A stretch of DNA of 64,000 nt, taken from the NCBI GenBank assembly GCA_035578175.1, contig JAQMRL010000001.1, positions 50,615,553 through 50,679,552 of the forward strand, given 5' to 3'. Of the stretch, positions 1-9,007 are shown one piece after another (the first letter of the stretch is position 1; each line of letters opens with the position of its first letter). Under the pieces are notes generated by a model. It saw only the letters and a program-made list of their open reading frames with translations. It was not told the origin of the DNA and made no database searches. The translations under genes were made by a program, and so were the position numbers. The stretch comes from Catonia carolina. Lineage: Eukaryota > Arthropoda > Insecta > Hemiptera > Achilidae.

Positions 1-106
1 CCTAATGACATGCGTATTTTACACCTCTCAGCCAGCTACGCCCTTTCCGAAGGAATTTAAGCAGCCTAGTGGGTCCGAAGAGTTCCTAATGACAGTAAAT
101 ATAAAT
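1..106. other. unassigned edge sequence
   Basis: No gene or known repeat is recognised. The 10-mer CCTAATGACA is present at 1-10 and again at 85-94. That may be a target-site duplication or simple duplication, but the left context is missing. Confidence 0.3.
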
Positions 107-885
107 AAAAATCTGGTGTGAAACACTCACACAACTTTCTCTTGCCAATGCAAATAATTAATAATAAACCTAACATTATTAATAAAATATTAGAAATAAA
201 CAAAAAACTAACCTCAAAAACATAACCTTATTTTAATCATGAGTGAATGACGCAAAATGACAATCTAACTCAGTTTGGCTTAAAAATACGGAAAATCACG
301 CTTTCACGCTAAACTAGGCTCTGTAGAGAAAAATGCTCTAAACAAAAGTTGTAGATCTTTTAATTTTCTATAAATTTAATTATATACACTTTTGTCGTAA
401 AATGCATACTAAGACCGAAATGTTAAAAAAATCGATTTTTCTCACGTTTTCGTGAGAAAAAAACAGAAAATCGCTAATTACCGCTAAACTAAGCGTTATA
501 CAAAAAAATGTTTGAAACAGAAGTTGTAGGTTTTTAAATTCTCTACAACTTTTATTATATAAGTTTTTGCGCTAAAATTTATATTAAAGCCGTAATCTTA
601 AAAAAACAACGTTTTTACGTGAAAACAGCCTCACCGAGAATTTCAGCAAACATGGCGCCTACCCTATCTTGTAGAGAATAAAAAATTGAGTAAAATAGGC
701 GATTTTAAAAAAAATCGTAGGACCAGTTTTTGAGAAAATCGCAAAAAACTGAAAAATTATACGAATAAACTACTACTTCCGGTTGACCGATTTTGATGAA
801 AATGTTCGTGTCGCGTCCGGTAGTGGTATGTAACTTAAGTTTCAAGTTTCAAGTTCGTACGATGTTCCGTTCTTGAGATATTCTG

Positions 886-924
<39 letters not shown>

Positions 925-1056
925 CAATCGCTAAAAACATGTTTTTTGGGTTCAGGGGGTCTGAAAACGTATAGATCCGGTGAAAACTCGATTTCGAAAA
1001 ATCGACATGAAAACAATACTTTCCTTCCTATATATTCATATAGGCAAGAGAAAGTA
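107..1056 (+). mobile_element. Helentron/HINE-like non-autonomous repeat, copy A
   Basis: Copy A of the commonest repeat in the window. It starts ATCTGGTGTGAAACAC after an A-run. The inverted 13-mers ACTTTCTCTTGCC (near 140) and GGCAAGAGAAAGT (near 1043-1055) lie close to the two ends. A short hairpin, CCTATAT-ATTC-ATATAGG, sits at the 3' end just inside the right 13-mer. A (CA)n tract lies at about 889-921. Two diverged ~175-bp units sit side by side from about 288 and 463. There is no coding sequence; open frames here are repeat artefacts. Subterminal inverted repeats, an internal microsatellite and a 3' hairpin are features known for Helentron-derived HINE/DINE-1 elements. Assigning this family to them is inference, and an unusual MITE is the alternative. 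Confidence 0.75.
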
Positions 1057-1115
1057 AAAATGTAATATAAGATAGAAAATAATTGGAGAAGATAGGGGAT
1101 GACAAAAACTTAGTA

Positions 1116-2054
1116 AAAAATCTGGTGTGAAACACACACAACTTTCTCTTGCCAATATAAATAATTAACAATAAACCTAATATTAGTAATAAAACATTAG
1201 AAATAAACAAAAAACTAACCTCAATAAACATAACCTTATTTTAATCATGAGTGAAAGACGCAAAATGAAAATCAAACTCAGTTTGGCTTAAAAATACGGA
1301 AAATCACTTTTTCACGCTAAACTAGGCTCTGTAGAAAAAAATGTTTTAAATAAAAGTTGTAGATCTTTTAATTTTCTATCAATTCTATTATATACACTTT
1401 TGTCATAAAATGCATACTAAGGCCGAAATCTTAAAAAAATCAATTTTTCACACGTTTTCGTGAGAAAAAAATCAGAAAATCGGTAATTACTGCTAAACTA
1501 AGCGTTTTACAAAAAAATGTTTGAAATAAAAGTTGTAGGTTTTTAAATTCTCTACAACATTTATTATATAACATTTTGCGCTAAAATGCATATTAAAGCC
1601 GCAATCTTAAAAAGAAAATGTTTTTACATGAAAACAGCCTCACCAAGAATTTCAGCACACATGACACCTACCCTATCTTGAAGAGAATAAAAAATTAAGT
1701 AAACCAGGCGATTTTTAAAAAAATCGTAGGACCAGTTTTTGAGAAAATTACAAAAAAGTGAAAAATTACACGAATAAACTACTACTTCCGGTTGACCGAT
1801 TTTGATGAAAATGTTCGTGTCGGGTCCGGTAGTGGTATGTAACTTAAGTTTCAAGTTTCAAGTTCGTACGATGTTCCGTTCTTGAGATATTCTGTTCACA
1901 CACACACACACACACACAGACCAATCGCTAAAAACATGTTTTTTGGGTTCAGGGGGTCTGAAAACGTATAGATCCGGTGAAAACTCGATTTCGAAAAATC
2001 GACATGAAAACAATACTTTCCTTCCTATATATTCATATAGGCAAGAGAACGTAA
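1116..2054 (+). mobile_element. Helentron/HINE-like repeat, copy B
   Basis: Second copy in the same orientation, starting about 60 bp after copy A ends. It has the same 5' start, internal duplicated units, shorter CA tract (about 1896-1918), terminal hairpin and 3' inverted 13-mer. The last is altered to GGCAAGAGAACGT. Predicted proteins on the opposite strand across 1028-2181 are translations of this repeat and not genes. Confidence 0.75.
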
Positions 2055-2459
2055 AAAATGACGAGTAAAATACAACAAATACAACATGGATGGATGGGGT
2101 AACACAACATGGATGATAATCATAGTCCCAGGATGAATGAAATGGAAAAAAATAATAGCACTGAGAAGCTAGCAGGAGCAAACATTTGAGAGCCAGTAAT
2201 ATTGTGAGCGCAGATTTCTGTCAGTTTGTGATTTAGCCACTATTACAAAAATTAAATACGAAACGATAACTTGTATAATAGCGAACTGACAGGTTTCAAA
2301 TTTTCACTTCAACTGTTAACACCATAAATGTTTACCTGAAGTCTTTTTGACAAAGGAAATCTAACACATGAAGACATCAAAAGTCACAATTTTTTAGATT
2401 ATTTCAGTAGTCTACTGGCAGATGATTTACATCATGCCTAAACATGAATTTTGCTTAAA
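2055..2459. other. non-coding stretch
   Basis: AT-rich sequence between HINE-like copy B and the hairpin relic at 2461. No exon, RNA gene or recognised repeat is visible. Confidence 0.4.
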
Positions 2460-2460
2460 T

Positions 2461-2550
2461 TTCAACACGTTGACTGCGGCTGACGCGGAATCGCGTCGAC
2501 CTAAACACTGCCAGGTGACTGGCCAACGCGATTCCGCGTCCGAGCTATAC
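2461..2550 (+). mobile_element. piggyBac-like terminal relic with hairpin
   Basis: The sequence TCAACACGTTGACTGCGGC resembles the TTAA-CACGTTCGATGCTGAC end of the piggyBac-like element at 59563. It is followed by an inverted repeat, GACGCGGAATCGCGT (about 2481) and ACGCGATTCCGCGTC (about 2526). The TTAA is changed to TTCA. No partner end or transposase is seen nearby, so this is read as a solo relic. Confidence 0.4.
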
Positions 2551-2966
2551 AGTTTATTTTATTGCTTCTTTCTACGTTTACGTAGGGTGAATAGTCTTTA
2601 TTTTATTGCCCAGTCATAAGAAAAGGTTCATTCTATGGTAGTGAGCGATCAGTTCTTGGATAGACGTCACCAGTTTTTTTTTTGCGGAATTTTAAATACT
2701 GACATAGTTTTTCTATGTTTTGAGTTTTACGAGCTGTTTTATTTGTTATTAACTAAATGTTATTTCATTATATTACTTTTCTTACAATTACGCAACATTA
2801 ACTATACTTAGTAATATTAAGTGTGGCAAAAATGCAACTAAATAAATGAATATGAGTATACGAATGTAATACCTAAATGCTTTAAATTTAAGTAGGCCTA
2901 TTTTTCGTACATACAGACCTAAAGTTAACTTTTTTTAAAGAAACTAGTAGGTATTAATTTTTTTTA
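2551..2966. other. non-coding stretch
   Basis: AT-rich sequence, with a short T-run at 2673. Nothing is recognised. It may include the interior of the piggyBac-like relic. Confidence 0.35.
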
Positions 2967-2983
2967 AATATTTGCACAATTTA
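2967..2983. repeat. 17-bp target-site duplication, left copy
   Basis: AATATTTGCACAATTTA at 2967-2983 is repeated exactly at 7880-7896, on either side of the minus-strand LINE. Confidence 0.85.
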
Positions 2984-3151
2984 TTTATTTATTTATTTTA
3001 TTTATTTACAATAATTTGTTTGTAAGGACTAACCTTATACAAATAGAGTTGCGAAAAAACAATATTACAATTATTAAACAAAAACAAATACAAAATATAT
3101 AAATTTGGTGAAAATGCTGTATTTAATAGAATAATTGAACAAGTAATTTAG

Positions 3152-6100
3152 TTACGTGTTATCCTCTCCCATTATTTCCATTGCTTTTACTATAAATAAA
3201 TACAGATTACTAATTTTATCCTTATTTAAATTGGACAATAAAACTAATAATTTTCCCCTTTCTGATAAGATATTTTTTAAATACTTGCTAAAAAGACTAA
3301 TTCTTATATCTCTATACATAGGACACTTAAGTAAAATATGACTAATTGTTTCATTTTCCTTTAGGTTGCAGATAGGGCATACTTTATCACTATTTATAAA
3401 TGTTCCCCTCCCTTTAACATGTAAATAAACAAATCTATCAGTCGCTAAGCGCAATTGAGTGATGCATCTCATATGTTGCATTGGCAACCTATACAAAAAC
3501 TGCTCGCCTAACTCAAAGTTTGGGTTTAATTCTTTATACACAGAAAAGGAATTTGTATTTATAGCAGCTTGAATATCCCGCGCAAAAACCGTGCTAGCGT
3601 GGCTTTCTATTATACTCATATAATTCGACGTTAGTTCTTCAACCCTTACTTCCCCATCAACCAATATGTTATGTACACCAGCCAAATGAAATTGTTCTTT
3701 TAAAAGAAATACCCAATTAAATTTTTGTTTTGTTACTTCTCTAAGCGTATTATTGCTTGAGTCCACCAACATTTTATAACACAATCTAGGCAGACGATCG
3801 TCTGGCATCTCAATGATTTTTTTAAACCACTTAATTGTCCGTATGAAAATATTGTGCGATAAATTTAAACGTTTTAATTCAAGGCGTATTGACCAGCTCG
3901 GAATAGTCTTTCCCACAAATAGAACTCGCTTAAGAAAATATAATTGGGCGGTTTCTATAATATTTAAATAGTTGAGGCCCCACACTTCGGAAGCATACAG
4001 TAAAGAGGGTGTTACAATTGAATCGAATAATTTTAACTTCGAGTTCCATGAATCAGATTTTGCTTTCTTCAAGATCTGAATTACTGATTCACTATGGCTT
4101 TTAGAGCGCTTAACTACCTCTCTGGAGAATAATCAAAATCTGCCGGATGACGCAAATCGAACCCCCAAGTACCCATATGATTGGACTATTTCTAACGCAT
4201 TCCCTCTATAATAAAAAGGTTTCACCTTTTTTGTTCTGCCCTTATGAAAATTAATAATTTTTGTTTTATTAATATTTACAGTTAGGTATAAATTTTTGCA
4301 ATATTCGGAGAGACAATTAAGTTTATATCTTAGGTCAGAGGCACTATCCGCCATTATAATAACGTCATCAGCGAAGAGGAGCATTAGCACGTCGTTATTA
4401 TTGTCAATGCGAACACCATGACAACCCCTATCCCTAAAAAACCGCTCAATATCCCAAATATACATTGAAAAGAGGAGGGGGCTTGCCGAGTCGCCTTCCA
4501 AATTCCTCTAGGAGGTTGAATTAGTTTTGATTGTTCCCCGTCTTTTTCTACAAAAATACCGGAATTCCTATACAGATTACTTAAAACCCTTATAATTTTA
4601 CTACTGAACCCTAATAACCCTAAACAATTCCAAAGAGTACAGTGGGGGACGGAGTCAAAAGCTGTTTCGAAATCGACAAAAAGAGCATAAAAATTTTTGT
4701 TGTTTAGTTCTAGCTGCTTGTAAATGATTAAGTTAAAGACAAATATATTATCAATGCAGCCCCGTGACCTTCGGAACCCGCTCTGGCATTCTGGTAAAAG
4801 TTTACACAATTCTGCCCACTCGGACAGTCTTCTTTCTAATACGCGGCTAAATAATTTAAAAAGTGTATTTATTAAAGCTATACTTCTATAGTTAGTCGGA
4901 GTTAGGCGATCGCCTTTTTCGTGTAGAAAGAATATCTTTATTTTCGCCCAATCACCCACTGCATCTTCAGATACAAAAATTTTATTAAAAAAATTCACAA
5001 TATAATTTACCCAGTCACTTGGTAAATTTTTAAGAAATTCATATGCGATGCCGTCGCATCCAGGAGATTTCTTATTTCTCATTTTCCGTAATGAAACCAA
5101 TACTTCCGTCAGGGATATATCAGTGTCCAGTACTGGATGCAGCGCATCTTGAAAGTAGTAAGACTCCGCGTTTAGCATTCCCCCTTGTGAGAATTTAATC
5201 CTTAAAAAATCAGCCCATTCTCCCAGACCTATTAAGTTAGGAGTGCTACTCACACCGCGAAAGTTTTTTACGACATGCCAAAATTCTGTCGTATTCTTTG
5301 TGTTCGATAATTTTTCTCTTAAATCGTTATAATAATTATTTTTTTTATGGTAAGAATTTTTTTATATTTAACTTTTTCTTCTAAAAACAAATTTAGGGAT
5401 ACATCCGAAAAATTTTCAGCTTTTGCCTGCCTATATTTTTTGCGTAACGATCTTTTTAAGAATCGACATTCGTGATCATACCAAGGTTTATTTTTTGGCA
5501 TCATTTTGCCAGTAGTCGAGTGTCTTACCATGCCCAAATCCCCAGCGGCAATTTTAATAGTATTTATTAAAGTATTATACATAAAATTTGCATCACTGAA
5601 GTCAGACGAGGGAACCTGTTTTACCTGCATAGAATTTTTAAAATCATGTTTACGCTCTTCAAACCAAACATATTTGGGGCAGATTTTGTTGCTCGTCTTT
5701 AAGTGATTACCAGGAATAAAATCAGCATTTATTTTCACAGAGATCGGTAAGTGGTCAGAAGCTAATATTAAGTCGCAAACAGATAAATCCTCAAGGATAT
5801 CTAACGATAAATAGTTCGACCACACTAAATCTACTATACTTTTACCACTTTCGTTAAAAAAGGTAAACTGACCTGGGTTATCGCTAATGCTACGACCATT
5901 TACGACATAAAAGATATTATCTTCCATTAGACGGACTAACCTTCTCCCACCTGAGTTAACGATTTCGTCATTTGAAATCCTGTTTGACGATAACCTCGAG
6001 TAATTAAAGTTCAAATTGTCTAGCGACTGATTTAAATTTCCCACCCTACAATTAAAATCGCCTCCTATTAATACCGGGTAAGAGAAAAACAGTTCCGCCT

Positions 6101-6545
6101 CCCTTTCAAACAAAGCTGATAGTTTGGTTAGGCCATCGTCAACGCACTGTGGGTTCAAATAAACACCCCCAACAATAATAATGATATTCCTATAAGTAAT
6201 TTCAATAAATATAAAAAATTTATTAATAGAGAGTGTTTTAAATTTTATGCCTTTTTTAGCTAGTAGGAGTAGACCTCCGGATGCCCGGCCCCGTGAGCTG
6301 TGTTTTTCAGCCTCTTTTTGGATACAGTCATACTCAGAAAAATTGTTAATATTTAATAACGGATTATGCTCCCATGTTTCACTTAAAAAAATTATTTCAC
6401 TTTTTTTAATTTCCGATAACTCTGTACCATCAAGAGAAAAAAGGGTGGAGATGCCATGACAATTCCAAAATAAAATGTTGGTCGACTTACCTAAGTTGTT
6501 ATTTTGAGTTCCTACCATACTAAGTTCAGGCATTAGTTCTGACAC
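3152..6545 (-). pseudogene. LINE ORF2 (endonuclease-reverse transcriptase), disrupted
   Basis: ORF2 in three frames. The first part (6545-5319) is an AP endonuclease, with NILFWNCHG near the start, SETWEH, GGDFNCR and SDHLPIS. The second part (about 5335-4384) begins the reverse transcriptase, with PTNYRSIALI, QSGFRRSRG and FVDFETAFDSV. The third frame (4501-3152) has the catalytic FADD box (LLFADDVIIM), a thumb region and a CPICNLKENETISHILLKC CCHC-like finger. Frame changes fall near 5335 and 4450-4500, and a stop lies near 4133. Such proteins nick DNA and reverse-transcribe the element RNA at the target. This copy is broken. Confidence 0.9.
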
Positions 6546-6578
6546 ACTGCTACCGGCATTCGCCGCACTCCACTCCCC

Positions 6579-7856
6579 CTATACACTTCCTACTCTGTCT
6601 CTCGATGTAAGGGCGGGCCCTTTAGATTTGCTGCGAGTAACTGTGCCCTCTTTAAGCCACCGACGTACATCACTTGTGCAATTCCCTTTCCTGGAGACTG
6701 CTCCCTTTTTAGACGATCCTGTGCTATTTTGAGTTTTTACAGGTGAATTTTCTGTATCTACGCTAAAATTCCCACTACCTTTGCTAAGAAAAAATTCCAC
6801 GTGCGTTCCGTCTGTAGATTTTTTATGCTCAGGAGTTCGCCGCCCCTGCTCTCCATTACAAACTTCTTGCCTTCTCAGGTGGGCTTCGGCGCTTGAAGGA
6901 ACCAGATTTTGTGACTCAGTAGAGGTATTTTCGTTAGTGACCGGCAACTGGTGCACTATGCTAGACTCTGTATTTTCGCCCTTTAAGTCCGATAAACAAT
7001 AGTATTTTCCATTAACAACCAGTTTGTCATATTTTATTGTAGCATAATGGCCCTGCTTTCTGGCATCGAACATGTAACCTTTTAATTCATCGCGTATTTC
7101 CCTAATTTTCTTAGTGAAATCCTCTGACACAGCGATACCAGAATCTTTTAGTTTTTTACTTGCAGTCAAAATTGCCATTTTCGTTTTATAATTACTAAAT
7201 TTAATGATAATAGGCCTGTTTTTACCACACCTACACCCAAGTCTATGAGCCCTCTCTATATCATAGTTGGAAATGTTGACACCCAGTTAATTTTTAATAA
7301 TATTAGACACTATTTCTTCGGATCTATCCCAATCTTCGCCCTTTCCCTCCTGCACATTATAGAAAATAAGATTATTTCGTCGCGAAAACTGCTCGAGTCG
7401 GTCCATTTTTACGTGAAGCAATCTATTTTCGCGTTCGGCAGCAACAATTTTTTCGCGTAAAACGCTTACTTCCTGCTGCAAACTCGAGTTAACCGCTATC
7501 ACTTCCTTAATAGAATTTTTTAATTCCCCGATGTCGTTGCTAATAGTGTCCAGACCACGCATTTTCTTCCATAAATCTTCTAACGTGACGGGTCCTGGGT
7601 TAGTTTCAACACCACCGATTATTAAAATCACTAACAAAACAAGGCCATAAAAGGAGCAGTTTTCCAGAGACGGGCCAAAAAATTTAAGAAAACTAGAATA
7701 ATTAAATATGAATAAACTAGGCCGACAATAGTGAACAGAAGCGGTATGCAGGCCTATACGCGCACGGTACACATTTATTTCGATCGGCATCGTAGCAATG
7801 CAAACGACAGTACACAATACTGATAAGAGAGCGGTAGACAAAACACAACCTTTCAC
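6579..7856 (-). pseudogene. LINE ORF1 with 2A-like leader, one internal stop
   Basis: The frame starts at 7856 with a hydrophobic N-terminus. It then shows GGVETNPGP at about residues 80-88, a 2A/StopGo-type motif in which the usual D before VE is G. After this come a coiled coil rich in E/L and ENR, a block with RRNNLIFYNV typical of L1-type ORF1 RNA-binding domains, and a second half (IVKF-like IIIKFSNYK, then YDKLVVNGK). A TAA at 7287-7289 interrupts the frame, but the same frame continues to 6579, giving 425 codons in all. The protein would bind LINE RNA. The stop may be a single mutation in this copy. ORF2 begins 34 bases past the ORF1 end. Confidence 0.8.
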
Positions 7857-7879
7857 CGTGGCTTCTCAAACGCAACTCC

Positions 7880-7896
7880 AATATTTGCACAATTTA
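7880..7896. repeat. 17-bp target-site duplication, right copy
   Basis: Exact repeat of 2967-2983, marking the 5' end of the LINE. Confidence 0.85.
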
Positions 7897-8671
7897 AAAA
7901 TTGGTTATAGAAATATTTTATTGGTACTTATAATTTTAGGAGCCTACGAGGAATGCACATTCACACGAAGCGGCAGGGTCATTTACTTATAATAGTATAC
8001 TAGTAGGCTTATTCAATTCTTTTCTTAGGTGACCCCATTTTTGGAATTGCATTTTTACCTGTTCACGGAAAGACTTTTTGCCGTGGGAACAGAAGGGTAA
8101 TAAAATATTGTTAAAAACAAGAAAAAATCGTAAAACCGTCACAGGTACCGATATCTGTCTGCCGTCTGTACTGTAATATTACTTAATTTCAACTTTTCAA
8201 AAATCTTTGGCCACACTGCAGTTATTCAGCTAAGAGTGCCATATAGAACTACTATTATCTTTTTATTCCTATAAGTTTTTAATTTTTTCTCATAGGTTTA
8301 CGTGGTAAAAGCAAAGTACATTCAGGCATTTACATTTGTTTTGTATTTATACTTTTATGTGTGTATTTTTAAAATGAAAACAAATACATTTATCTATAGT
8401 AAAATACATAAACATACACGTATAAATATAAAATAAAAGTATTGAATAAAAATACACATGAGAAATTGTAATTGTAGAGAGAATATGAAGCGCCACGGAC
8501 ATGTGCACTTTCTGTGTGCGGGGAACATATAAATGCGGCAGGCAACGGTTCAGCCACAGCGAATAACATCGCTTCACACGGGCCGCAGTGAACGTGTTGT
8601 TAAGAGGCATATTTAATTAATGCAAGTTTAAAGGAAACGATGAGTACAGTTTTGTCGAATAAATTTAACGG
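7897..8671. other. non-coding stretch with a GC-richer patch
   Basis: No exon of ADRM1 is recognised here. At about 8485-8600 base composition rises and an ATATAAATG box is followed by GC-rich sequence, which could be the edge of an unrecognised mobile element. A short open frame on the minus strand here has no recognisable similarity. Confidence 0.35.
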
Positions 8672-8714
8672 TTTTTATAACTTCCTATAACTCAGTTATA
8701 GGAAGTTATAAAAA
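8672..8714. repeat. 43-bp near-perfect palindrome
   Basis: Left arm TTTTTATAACTTCCTATAACT at 8672-8692, one C at 8693, and the exact reverse complement at 8694-8714. It would form a 21-bp hairpin. Function unknown. Confidence 0.8.
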
Positions 8715-8898
8715 TATGTTAAAAATGTGAGCTTGCTAATAAAAGCCACGCTAGGGCTATGTAAAAAATTAAGAAATGCTGCCAGCTTAAATGCAGATAT
8801 TTTGAACTATTGAACAATTGTACTGGCATTAAAACCTGACAACCAGAGCTTACAAACTGTATATTTTAAACTTATAGTAAATAAGCAATGAAACTAAC

Positions 8899-9007
8899 CT
8901 CATAGTTCCCAAAATACTAGACAATCCACCAATCTGGCCAACTCCACCAAACAACTGTATCAGTTGTTGTTGAGACATGTTGCTTAGAATGTTTTGTAAA
9001 TCACCTT
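8899..9007 (-). CDS. ADRM1: ADRM1 exon 4
   Basis: Acceptor CTACTTTCAG before 9007; donor GTTAGT after 8899. It starts in phase 1, completing a GAA codon with exon 3, and encodes [20 protein letters not shown] and a Gly-rich stretch. It ends in phase 2, so a further exon must follow downstream. Confidence 0.8.

Larger units (their letters stand above)
2984..7879 (-). mobile_element. near full-length non-LTR retrotransposon (LINE)
   Basis: About 4.9 kb bounded by a 17-bp duplication. The 3' end has an AAAT-type microsatellite tail (TTTA repeats on the plus strand at about 2984-3012), and the 5' end is at 7879. It encodes ORF1 (7856-6579) and ORF2 (6545-3152). ORF2 has an AP endonuclease, a reverse transcriptase and a C-terminal CCHC-like finger. 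The 5' leader before the ORF1 start is only about 23 bases. The domain set fits the CR1/Jockey-type group; the clade is not resolved by eye. ORF1 has a stop and ORF2 has frameshifts, so this copy is not autonomous. It lies downstream of the known ADRM1 exons, in the same orientation. Confidence 0.9.

Noticed and set aside
889..921. CA repeats as a CRISPR-like or regulatory array
   Set aside because: Simple microsatellite inside a transposable element. No spacer structure anywhere in the window.
1028..2181. Open frames of 67-107 codons on the minus strand
   Set aside because: They are translations of the HINE-like repeat, including the CA tract (poly-CV), and recur wherever the repeat does.
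2055..8898. Missing C-terminal (DEUBAD) exons of ADRM1
   Set aside because: I searched the minus strand for the expected motif style and saw no exon; the region is mostly the LINE. The exons probably lie further left.
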